64,000 nt of DNA from JANLUX01 sp031366005 (GTDB lineage Bacteria > Bacteroidota > Bacteroidia > AKYH767-A > OLB10), in assembly GCA_031366005.1 (NCBI GenBank), contig JANLZB010000097.1:14239-78238 (forward strand), written 5' to 3'. The notes beneath the pieces were generated by a model, which saw nothing but the letters and a program-made list of their open reading frames with translations, did not search any database and was not told the origin of the DNA. The position numbers and the translations under genes are program-made. This document shows, in pieces, positions 1 to 7,214 of this stretch (position 1 is the first letter of the stretch; each line of letters begins with the position of its first letter).

Positions 1-2
1 AC

Positions 3-1379
3 AGCATTGGAATAATAGCTGGGCTTACTCAATACAACGGAGATATGGGTCAGGGGTTTTATCATGGAACCACAAAAGCATTTGGAGGTCTCGGTTATTC
101 AAGATACATAAACGGTCATTTTGATTTTGTTTTTAATGCAACAATAGGCCGCTGGGGATATGAAGAAGAAAAGAAAAGAAAATTTGACACACGAATGATG
201 CAGGCAAATATTCACTTTCGTGTGAAGTTGATCAATAGCGATGAGCATAAATTAGTGCCTTATATTTTTGCCGGAGCAGGCATTGCAGATTACTCTGACT
301 ATTCTTTAAAAACTGCTACAGATGTAAAAATTGATAATCCTGATGGAAACGGAACCGATGTTTTTATTCCTTATGGATTAGGATTGCAATTTCAGCTCAC
401 AGAAAAATTTAATTTATCCTTTCAGGAAACATTTGGTTACACTGATCATGATACTCGTGATGGAGAAGAACGTCAGAATAATGAAAGTTTTTTATTACAT
501 ACAATTGGCTTTAGTTTCAACTTTGGCGGAGAAAAAGATGCTGATAAGGATGGTGTAAAAGACAGTAAAGACAATTGCCCGAACACACCTGTTGGAATAA
601 AGGTGGATGAAAAAGGTTGCCCATTGGATAAAGATGGAGACCTCGTTTATGATTACCAGGATTCATGCAAAGAAGTGAAAGGAAGTATTGCTCTTCACGG
701 TTGCCCGGATAAGGACGGAGATGGCATTGGTGATAAAGAAGATAAATGTCCTGATGAAGCAGGTCCTGTAGCTACCAATGGTTGCCCTGACAAAGATGGT
801 GATGGTGTAGTAGATAACCAGGATCATTGTCCTGATGTTAAAGGTTCTCAGGTAAACAATGGATGTCCTGATAGGGATGAAGACGGTGTAGCGGATGTGG
901 ATGATAGTTGCCCTGATCAAAAAGGTACTGAATTAATGCATGGTTGTGCTGATACAGATGGTGATGGAATTGCTGACAATACAGATAAATGTCCTGATGA
1001 AAAAGGACTGGCAAGCAATAACGGATGTCCTGAAATAAAAGCCAACACACAATTTGGTAGTTTATTATTTGAGACAGCCAGGTTCAATATTAAGCCATCA
1101 CATTATTCTACATTAAATAAAGTGGTAAAAATTTTAAAAGAAAATCCTTCTTACAAATTAAAAATTGAAGGTCATACAGATAATAAAGGTAAGGATGATA
1201 TAAATGTTTCGATCTCTCAAAAAAGAGCAGATGCTGCAATGAATTATTTAAGTAAAAAAGGAATTGATTCACGCAGGATGGAAGCGAAAGGATTTGGAAA
1301 TACTCAACCTATAGAAAGTAACGATACTGAAACAGGTAGGGCTAAGAACAGAAGAGTAGAATTAAAAGTTATTCAGTAA
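3..1379 (+). CDS. OmpA-family outer membrane protein with thrombospondin type 3 repeats (5' end outside window)
   Basis: The reading frame is open to the left edge, so the N-terminus and signal peptide are missing; the first in-window ATG is at 45 but is not a credible start. The visible part begins with about 175 residues of alternating aromatic and polar residues resembling an outer-membrane beta-barrel. Seven or so calcium-binding thrombospondin type 3 repeats follow (DxDxDGxxDxxDxCPD pattern). The last 100 residues are an OmpA/MotB peptidoglycan-binding domain (EGHTDNKG, then NRRVELKV). The likely role is tethering the outer membrane to peptidoglycan with a rigid periplasmic spacer. The gene ends 59 bp before the next one on the same strand. 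The family call is firm; the exact role is unknown. Confidence 0.88.
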   Translation, partial: SIGIIAGLTQYNGDMGQGFYHGTTKAFGGLGYSRYINGHFDFVFNATIGRWGYEEEKKRKFDTRMMQANIHFRVKLINSDEHKLVPYIFAGAGIADYSDYSLKTATDVKIDNPDGNGTDVFIPYGLGLQFQLTEKFNLSFQETFGYTDHDTRDGEERQNNESFLLHTIGFSFNFGGEKDADKDGVKDSKDNCPNTPVGIKVDEKGCPLDKDGDLVYDYQDSCKEVKGSIALHGCPDKDGDGIGDKEDKCPDEAGPVATNGCPDKDGDGVVDNQDHCPDVKGSQVNNGCPDRDEDGVADVDDSCPDQKGTELMHGCADTDGDGIADNTDKCPDEKGLASNNGCPEIKANTQFGSLLFETARFNIKPSHYSTLNKVVKILKENPSYKLKIEGHTDNKGKDDINVSISQKRADAAMNYLSKKGIDSRRMEAKGFGNTQPIESNDTETGRAKNRRVELKVIQ

Positions 1380-1438
1380 TAAAATCTGCTTTACAGAAAA
1401 AACAATTTTCATAAAAATATATTTCAGTATTCCATTTC

Positions 1439-3535
1439 ATGAAAAAGATAATACTACTAAGCATATTTAGTTTGGCATTTGCTCCCCTCAATGCACAAAA
1501 CACACTCACGCCCGAAACACTTTGGAAATTAGGTCGCGTTTCAGAGGCAGGTATTTCACCCGATGGTAAAATGGTGATTTATAACATTCGCAACTTTAAT
1601 GTTGCCGAAAACAAAGGGTTAAGTGATGTGTATATTCTCTCGCTTACTTCTACCGGTGATGTTATAGAAGCAAAAAGTCTTATTAATAAAAATGCTGATA
1701 AAATAAATGCGACTGGTGATATGACGAACGCCCGCTGGCGCCCTGACGGAAAAAAAGTAGGTTTTATAATTGCAGATGCTAATGGTGAGAGTCAATTGTT
1801 TGAAGTAGCAACTGATGGCAGCGGAAAAACACAGATAACATTTGTAAAAGGAGGAATCAGCAATTTCGGTTATTCACAAACAATGGATAACATCTGGTAC
1901 ACAGCCGATGTTAAATTAGATCAGAAGCCAAGTGAAATTTATCCTGATCTGCCAAAAACAAGTGAGGCGCGTGTTATTGATGGATTGATGTACCGTCACT
2001 GGAACACATGGCATGACTACGCTTACAGTCATCTTTTTGTTGCTACATACACTGATGGTAAAACTGGTCTTGCAAAAGATCTTATGCCAAATGAAAAATA
2101 TGATACTCCATTACAACCATTTGGAGGTGATGAGCAAATCACATTCTCACCTGACGGAAAAAAATTAGCATACACCTGTAAAAAAGAAAGCGGAACTGCT
2201 GCTGCCGTTAGTACTAACTCTGATATTTATATTTATGATTTAACTACAGGTAAAACCATTGATGCTACACAAGGCATGAATGGTTATGATAACAATCCTG
2301 TTTTTTCACCTGATGGAAAAAAAATGTTGTGGCTGAGTATGGAAACTCCCGGTTATGAATCAGACCGAAACCGTTTATTTATAATGGATGTGACAACCGG
2401 AGTTAAAAAAGAATTGTTAACCAATTTTGATTTCAGTGTTGACCAAATGGATTGGTCGGGAGATAACAAAACTGTTTATTTCATTGCAGGATGGCATGGT
2501 ACACACCAATTGTTTAGCTATGATACGCAAGCCCGCAATGCAACAGCTCCAAAACAAATTACAAATGAACAAGCCGACTACCAGGACTTATCAATTGCTT
2601 ATGTAAATAATAAACCATTACTGATTGCCTCACGCATGAGTATGGTAATGCCAACAGAAATTTACAAGGTTGATGCAAATACAGGTTCTGCAACACAAAT
2701 AACATTTACAAACAAAACCATTTGGGATGCTATAGCAAAACCCAAATGCGAAAAACGAATGGTTAAAACCTCCGATGGAAAAGACATGCTTGTATGGGTT
2801 ATCTATCCTCCCGGATTTGACCCCGAAGCATCGGGGAAAAAATATCCGACATTATTATTTTGCCAGGGTGGTCCGCAAAGTATCGTGAGCCAGGCATTTT
2901 CCTATCGCTGGAATTTCAGTTTAATGGCAAGTAACGGATACATTGTAGTTGCACCTAACCGCAGAGGTTTGCCCTCCTTCGGTGAAGCATGGAACGATCA
3001 GATAACGGGCGACTGGGGCGGACAAGCACAGAATGATTTGTTAAGTGCAATTGATGATGTTAGTAAAGAACCTTACGTTGATAAAAATAAATTAGGTTGT
3101 GTGGGAGCCAGCTATGGAGGTTACTCTGTTTACTGGTTAGCAGGTCATCACAACAAACGGTTCAAAGCATTTATAGCTCATGACGGAGTATTTAATTTAG
3201 AAAGCGAATTCGGAAGTACTGAAGAAATGTTTTTTGCCAATCACGATATGGAAGGTCCTTACTGGCAATCTCCCAAACCAAAAAGCTACGATGAATTTTC
3301 ACCGCATAAGTTTGTACAAAACTGGGATACACCGATCCTCATTATCAGTAATGAAAAAGATTATCGTGTGCCGGTTACACAGGGAATAGAAGCATTTACA
3401 GCAGCCCAGATGCGTGGCATACCAAGCCGTTTTCTTTATTTTCCTGATGAAGGACACTGGGTGCTCAAACCACAAAACAGTTTGCTCTGGCAACGTACAT
3501 TTTTTGATTGGCTGAATAAATATGTGAAGCAATAA
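1439..3535 (+). CDS. S9 family (prolyl oligopeptidase-type) secreted peptidase
   Basis: The 698-residue product starts with a clear signal peptide ending near residue 20 (PLNAQ), so it acts in the periplasm or outside. Residues about 30-430 are WD40/TolB-like beta-propeller strands with repeated SPDGKK motifs. The C-terminal 250 residues are an alpha/beta hydrolase. The catalytic triad can be placed as Ser558 in GASYGGY, Asp641 in NEKDYRVP and His673 in DEGHWV. This matches dipeptidyl/acylaminoacyl peptidases of family S9 that cleave short peptides. It is followed at 3 bp by a convergent gene with no hairpin between. The exact specificity (DPP4-like or acylaminoacyl) cannot be told from the sequence. 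Confidence 0.9.
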   Translation: MKKIILLSIFSLAFAPLNAQNTLTPETLWKLGRVSEAGISPDGKMVIYNIRNFNVAENKGLSDVYILSLTSTGDVIEAKSLINKNADKINATGDMTNARWRPDGKKVGFIIADANGESQLFEVATDGSGKTQITFVKGGISNFGYSQTMDNIWYTADVKLDQKPSEIYPDLPKTSEARVIDGLMYRHWNTWHDYAYSHLFVATYTDGKTGLAKDLMPNEKYDTPLQPFGGDEQITFSPDGKKLAYTCKKESGTAAAVSTNSDIYIYDLTTGKTIDATQGMNGYDNNPVFSPDGKKMLWLSMETPGYESDRNRLFIMDVTTGVKKELLTNFDFSVDQMDWSGDNKTVYFIAGWHGTHQLFSYDTQARNATAPKQITNEQADYQDLSIAYVNNKPLLIASRMSMVMPTEIYKVDANTGSATQITFTNKTIWDAIAKPKCEKRMVKTSDGKDMLVWVIYPPGFDPEASGKKYPTLLFCQGGPQSIVSQAFSYRWNFSLMASNGYIVVAPNRRGLPSFGEAWNDQITGDWGGQAQNDLLSAIDDVSKEPYVDKNKLGCVGASYGGYSVYWLAGHHNKRFKAFIAHDGVFNLESEFGSTEEMFFANHDMEGPYWQSPKPKSYDEFSPHKFVQNWDTPILIISNEKDYRVPVTQGIEAFTAAQMRGIPSRFLYFPDEGHWVLKPQNSLLWQRTFFDWLNKYVKQ

Positions 3536-3538
3536 ATT

Positions 3539-3907
3539 TTATTTATTGGTTGCTTCCCATTTCACTACAAATAAATAATCGTTTTCTATCGGGATATATC
3601 CATAATCATAACACAGTTTATAAACAGTTCCTTTTTGTGTAGTGTGCGTATGCGTATGATATTTAAAATTAAATCCCTTATCGTGAAGTTTTGTTTTGGA
3701 GATTTTTGTTTTTCCTTCGGAAGAAATTATTGAATCCAAAATCCTTCTGTTTTTTCGTAAAATATTATTGATGTTCCGCATATCAGCAGTTGTATCACTG
3801 TTGGCTTTATTATTAAAATTACTGCGGCATTGATCATCACAAAACTTTTTATCGGCTCTGCCTTTTAAAGCTTCGCCACATTCCATACAAACTTTTTCTG
3901 TAGTCAC
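3539..3907 (-). CDS. small zinc-ribbon protein (DUF2116-like)
   Basis: This 122-residue protein opens with two CxxC/CxxxC knuckles (Cys7, Cys10, Cys23, Cys27) in a KVCMECG...KKFCDDQC context, typical of a short treble-clef or zinc-ribbon fold. The rest is basic and polar with a predicted helix (RKNRRILDSII) and a C-terminal segment rich in Tyr, Phe and His. There is no signal peptide, so it is cytoplasmic and may bind nucleic acid, which is inferred only from the fold. The start is supported by a good promoter 17 bp upstream. Similar small proteins are common in Bacteroidota and remain uncharacterised. Confidence 0.7.
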   Translation of the reverse strand: MTTEKVCMECGEALKGRADKKFCDDQCRSNFNNKANSDTTADMRNINNILRKNRRILDSIISSEGKTKISKTKLHDKGFNFKYHTHTHTTQKGTVYKLCYDYGYIPIENDYLFVVKWEATNK

Positions 3908-3923
3908 AATGAGGGAGTTTCCT

Positions 3924-3956
3924 CAAAATTACTGAAAATTATTACCCGTTTGCAAA
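3924..3956 (-). promoter_or_regulatory. Bacteroidota-type promoter for the zinc-ribbon gene
   Basis: Read on the minus strand, TTTG is followed after 21 bases by TAATTTTG, a full match to the Bacteroidota -33/-7 consensus (TTTG, TAnnTTTG). The -7 box ends 17 bases before the ATG, giving a very short leader. Confidence 0.5.
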
Positions 3957-4173
3957 CGGCTATAAACGCTTTTTAACGTTAGTATCGGCAATGATATATT
4001 ACTTTAAGGAAAGGCTTTTGAGTTGTTCAGCAACGCGTAAAACGTTCTTTTGAAAAAACAGAATGAGCTTTATTTTAACTGTGCTGTGTAGTGCTTTTAT
4101 CTTTCAACATGCGGTTGAGTTCACAACGGTCACACGTCTAAAAACCTATACTTGAATAACTATTGTTATCCTG

Positions 4174-4320
4174 CTATTTACTTTGCTCATTCTTTTTTAC
4201 TGCACGTTTGACAATAGCTTTCTTACGTGCTTTTGGTTTATCTTTCTTACTGAACAACGCTTTCACCACTTCATCAGGTGAGGCGTTAATCCTGTATAAT
4301 GTTTCTGTATTCTTTTTCAC
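4174..4320 (-). CDS. small basic protein, possibly the 3' part of an interrupted gene
   Basis: This is a 48-codon frame starting with GTG. It encodes a Lys/Arg-rich peptide with an NASPDEVVKALF segment followed by a strongly basic tail. The GTG follows the TAA stop of the upstream frame (4321-4608) with no gap and in the same frame. It is therefore either a separate small gene relying on re-initiation at the stop, or the second half of one gene broken by a nonsense mutation. No ATG lies within it. The composition (ordered N-terminus, basic tail) looks protein-coding. No family was recognised. Confidence 0.4.
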   Translation of the reverse strand: MKKNTETLYRINASPDEVVKALFSKKDKPKARKKAIVKRAVKKNEQSK

Positions 4321-4608
4321 TTAAGCGGTTCTATTTCCTTTAACTACACTAAGATTATTTTCCAACTCTAAATAATTTGTGGCGTTATTAATCTTAATAA
4401 GCTCCATTTTCACCTCTTTAAACTTAATCATAGTATCGGAATGAAAGCCTGAAAGCTGCCCTTTAATTTCCTCTATTTTGTCATCAAGAAGGGTAAAATT
4501 ATTATCCACCATCTTATTAACTTCATTAGCTGCAGCACTATTTTTATTGAATAAGTCAATAAGTGAATCTACTTTAAAATTTAAAGATTGAATACTTTGA
4601 AAGTACAA
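4321..4608 (-). CDS. hypothetical coiled-coil protein
   Basis: This is a frame of 95 codons whose first possible start is TTG; an internal ATG at 4512 would give 64 residues. The sequence is charged with heptad-like spacing of Leu, Ile and Val (for example DDKIEEIKGQLSG and KEVKMELIKIN), suggesting a coiled coil. There is no signal peptide or known motif. The frame ends in TAA directly abutting an in-frame GTG that opens another coding stretch (4174-4320). The start is uncertain because the region upstream of the ATG is itself AT-rich and promoter-like. Confidence 0.4.
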   Translation of the reverse strand: MYFQSIQSLNFKVDSLIDLFNKNSAAANEVNKMVDNNFTLLDDKIEEIKGQLSGFHSDTMIKFKEVKMELIKINNATNYLELENNLSVVKGNRTA

Positions 4609-4664
4609 TATTTATATTTGTGTCGGGATTGCTTCATTGGCTAAAGTAATATTAACCAATAAAC

Positions 4665-4955
4665 ATGGTGATCGAACTCAATTCCTATGGTTTATTGTGT
4701 GAAAGTCAAAAGCCCATTCATGTGTATTATAATAATAACCGGGTGGGCGATTATTTTGCGGACGTGGTAGTAAATCAAATAATAATATTGGAATTAAAAG
4801 CTGCCTCAGCATTAATAGAAGAACACGAAATACAATTAATCAACTATCTGAAAGCCACCAAAATGGAAGTGGGGCTTCTGTTAAATTTTGGAAGAGAACA
4901 TGAGTTTAAAAGAAAATTATTTACCAATGATAAAAAGTTAATAGCACACAGATGA
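4665..4955 (+). pseudogene. GxxExxY-family protein, 5'-truncated remnant
   Basis: The 96-residue frame matches the C-terminal three quarters of GxxExxY proteins (PD-(D/E)xK-like fold). It keeps the ESQKPIHVYY strand, the VGDYFADVVV acidic position, the ELKA (ExK) position, the LINYLKATKMEVGLLLNFG segment and the FKRKLF tail. The N-terminal helix carrying the family's defining GxxExxY motif (full length usually about 125 residues) is absent. A TAA stop lies four codons upstream of the ATG in the same frame, so no longer start exists. The gene is most likely a decayed copy and is followed directly by a 65-bp tandem repeat. Confidence 0.7.
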
Positions 4956-4979
4956 CACGAATGCGACTAATAAAAACTG

Positions 4980-5115
4980 ATCAAATAGAAAATCCCGGAA
5001 AATCAGTACAATCAGTGTCATCAGTGTCCAATTAAACACTCCATATCAAAAAGAAAATCCGTGTAAATCCGCTCAATCAGTGTCATCAGTGTTCTATTAA
5101 ACACTCCATATCAAA
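4980..5115 (+). repeat. 65-bp tandem repeat, two copies
   Basis: Two consecutive units share AATCAGTGTCATCAGTGT (5010-5027 and 5075-5092) and ATTAAACACTCCATATCAAA (5031-5050 and 5096-5115). Both pairs are offset by exactly 65 bases. The unit sits in the non-coding gap between the GxxExxY remnant and the SSB gene. Related AATCCGTGT/CATCAGTGT-type sequence also appears at the very end of the GxxExxY frame (ACAGATGACACGAATG). Confidence 0.8.
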
Positions 5116-5164
5116 TCGAAACTAATTCTAATATTAAGTTAAACAATCAAAAAAACAAAAGATC

Positions 5165-5509
5165 ATGAACAATTTAAGAAACAGTGTAAGACTAATCGGA
5201 AATTTGGGTGCAGCACCAGAAGTGAAAAATCTTGAGAAAGGAAACAAAGTGGCAAAGCTTGCGCTTGCTACCAACGAAACGTACACCAATCAACAAGGTG
5301 AAAAAGTAACAGAAACGTACTGGCACAACCTGGTTGCATGGGGAAAAACTGCAGAGATCGCTGAAAAGTATTTGAACAAAGGAAGCGAAATTGCCATTGA
5401 AGGAAAGCTCACTAATCGTAGCTACAATGATAAGGACGGAGTTAAAAAATACATCACCGAAATAATAGTAAATGAATTTCTGATGCTTGATAAAAAACCG
5501 CAGTCGTAA
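5165..5509 (+). CDS. ssb: short single-stranded DNA-binding protein
   Basis: The 114-residue protein is a complete OB-fold SSB: NSVRLIGNLGAAPEVKN, LATNETYTNQ, TYWHNLVAWGKTAEIAEKYL, KGSEIAIEGKLTNRSY and YITEIIVNEFLML are all characteristic strands and loops. It ends five residues after the last strand (DKKPQS). It lacks the flexible linker and acidic DDDIPF-type tip that replicative SSBs use to recruit partner proteins. It is therefore more likely an accessory SSB than the main housekeeping copy. An A-rich leader precedes the ATG and a strong terminator follows. Confidence 0.92.
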   Translation: MNNLRNSVRLIGNLGAAPEVKNLEKGNKVAKLALATNETYTNQQGEKVTETYWHNLVAWGKTAEIAEKYLNKGSEIAIEGKLTNRSYNDKDGVKKYITEIIVNEFLMLDKKPQS

Positions 5510-5523
5510 TAATGTTGTTATTC

Positions 5524-5590
5524 AAACACGCTGTTCGCTTACACATGATCATGTTAAAGTGAACAGCGTGTTTTATGATATTTTTTTTCT
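5524..5590 (+). terminator. Rho-independent terminator after ssb
   Basis: A 17-bp stem (5524-5540 paired with 5557-5573, one G-U wobble; arm core ACACGCTGTTC) closes a 16-base loop that contains its own small palindrome. An eight-T run follows at 5581-5588. Confidence 0.8.
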
Positions 5591-5638
5591 TGCTTAACTT
5601 AACCGCAATAATTTTTTATGGTAAACTTCCGGTTCTAT

Positions 5639-5673
5639 AAAAAAATAAGAGGCTGAAATAAAAACAGCCTCTT
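5639..5673 (-). terminator. Rho-independent terminator of the PLP-enzyme gene
   Basis: The inverted repeat AAGAGGCTG/CAGCCTCTT (5647-5655 and 5665-5673) has a nine-base loop. On the minus strand it runs into a T tract (A run at 5639-5645). It lies 35 bp beyond the stop of the minus-strand gene. Confidence 0.8.
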
Positions 5674-5707
5674 GATGTACAGATACGGGTTTCGTTGTTA
5701 TTCGGTA

Positions 5708-6997
5708 CTATTCTTTTTCGCGTTGTTCCAGCTTAAAGCTCCGTTTAATATCCTTCATGCTGCTGCCGCACTCTTTCAAAGCAAAAGGAAGCTGTGTTGC
5801 AATTTCACGCAGCAGTTTTTCAATATCCTCCATGCTGTGATGTCTCGTTATTGCAATCCTTAGCCCTGTATTATTAATTGATACACTTGGGTAAACACAT
5901 AAGCTTACAAAAAGACCGGCATTCATTAAACGTGTTATTAAATTATAACCTACCTGGGGTTTTCCTAAAGCGATAAAACGGACTGGTGTAATTCCGTCTG
6001 ATAATAGAGGGAGATCAAATAACTTAGCTGTCTGGTTAAAAAACTTTATCCGTTCATTCAGTTGACTTTGTAATAAATCAATTTCGCTGGTAAGATGAAT
6101 TTTAGCAGACGCCAACACTGCACCTAAAACCGGAGGAGAAAGCTGAGTAGAAAAAATAAATGAGCGACCATAAGAATGAACTCTTTTAAAGCTCTCAATA
6201 TTTGGAAATGCAAGTATGCCGCCTGATGCTCCAAAACCTTTGGTAAGTGAACTGGTGAAATACATTTTAGAATGATAAGGAAGCTTGCTGTGTACATAAC
6301 CTGCACCATTAGCACCTGCCCAACTCATTCCATGCGCGTCATCAATATATAGATGAAATTGTTCGTATGTATCAAGCAGTGATTTTAATTCCTCCACAGG
6401 TGCAGCATCCCCGAACATGCTGTAGATACCATCACACATATACCATATTTTTTCGTGCGTCATCTGCAAGGTCTTTATCCGCTCCTCCAAAATATCCATA
6501 CGATTATGACGTATCTTTTCTACTGTAACATTTCTGTGATGTAATAACAGCACCGCCTCCTGCACAGTTGCATGTACGCTGATATCCATTATTACTGCAT
6601 CATTATCACCAACTATAATCGGAATATTGCTGATGTGACCTAATGATGCCGTTTGAGATAAAGCAACAGGCATGTTAAAAATTTTTGAAAGCAATTCTTC
6701 TGCTTCGTGATAAAGGGTCATGCTGAGATAAGATCGTGAGGAAGCGAACAGCGTTCCATACCTTGTAACCGCATCAATAGTGCCTGCAATTAACCGCTGG
6801 TCCATTTCCAAACCAAGATAACTGCAATTTGTAAAAGTGGTAAGCCGTTTACCATTCACATGGACAGTTTTTCCATCCAATTGTTTGTCTTCGGTATCCT
6901 GTAATATTATACCGAGATTTTTTCCCGATGAGGCAATCTCATCCAGGAGTTCAAGCATCTGCTGATGCCGTGACTTTACTTCATTAGTTTGATTCAT
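5708..6997 (-). CDS. PLP-dependent alpha-oxoamine synthase-like enzyme (class I/II aminotransferase fold)
   Basis: The 429-residue protein has the layout of the alpha-oxoamine synthase family (KBL, BioF, serine palmitoyltransferase, CqsA). An N-terminal TNCSYLGL segment is followed by GTLFASSRSYLSMTLYHEAEELL, the cofactor-contacting IDDAHGMSW (Asp219-His222 region) and the Schiff-base lysine Lys253 in SSLTKGFGASGG. Members condense an amino acid with an acyl-CoA. The GTLFASSR segment departs from the GSGGSR of BioF and KBL, so the substrate is unclear; a sphingoid or capnine-type lipid role is possible but unproven. The gene stands alone with its own terminator and no biotin or threonine genes beside it. 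Confidence 0.8.
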   Translation of the reverse strand: MNQTNEVKSRHQQMLELLDEIASSGKNLGIILQDTEDKQLDGKTVHVNGKRLTTFTNCSYLGLEMDQRLIAGTIDAVTRYGTLFASSRSYLSMTLYHEAEELLSKIFNMPVALSQTASLGHISNIPIIVGDNDAVIMDISVHATVQEAVLLLHHRNVTVEKIRHNRMDILEERIKTLQMTHEKIWYMCDGIYSMFGDAAPVEELKSLLDTYEQFHLYIDDAHGMSWAGANGAGYVHSKLPYHSKMYFTSSLTKGFGASGGILAFPNIESFKRVHSYGRSFIFSTQLSPPVLGAVLASAKIHLTSEIDLLQSQLNERIKFFNQTAKLFDLPLLSDGITPVRFIALGKPQVGYNLITRLMNAGLFVSLCVYPSVSINNTGLRIAITRHHSMEDIEKLLREIATQLPFALKECGSSMKDIKRSFKLEQREKE

Positions 6998-7214
6998 ATT
7001 TACTTTCCACTTTTTCGTTCAAATACTGTCAACGCCTTCGTAGTAATTGTGGAAGTCTTGCTGCTCATCCCGCGTTCAACGGGTGTATTAAGGGTACTGG
7101 GGATAAAAATAGGTGACTGTAAATTACTACACAAGAAAAAACGTAGGACTTATTAACGAAACTTTGTTAATTATTTGAATCAGTGAAAGTTAAGTATAGC
7201 AAGGGTTTTAACCT

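Noticed and set aside
663..1050. Two minus-strand frames inside the thrombospondin-repeat region
   Set aside because: Antisense shadows of acidic DxDGD repeats in the OmpA gene.
5708..6997. Assignment as BioF or KBL specifically
   Set aside because: The substrate-side motifs differ from both and no biotin or threonine genes are adjacent, so only the superfamily is supported.
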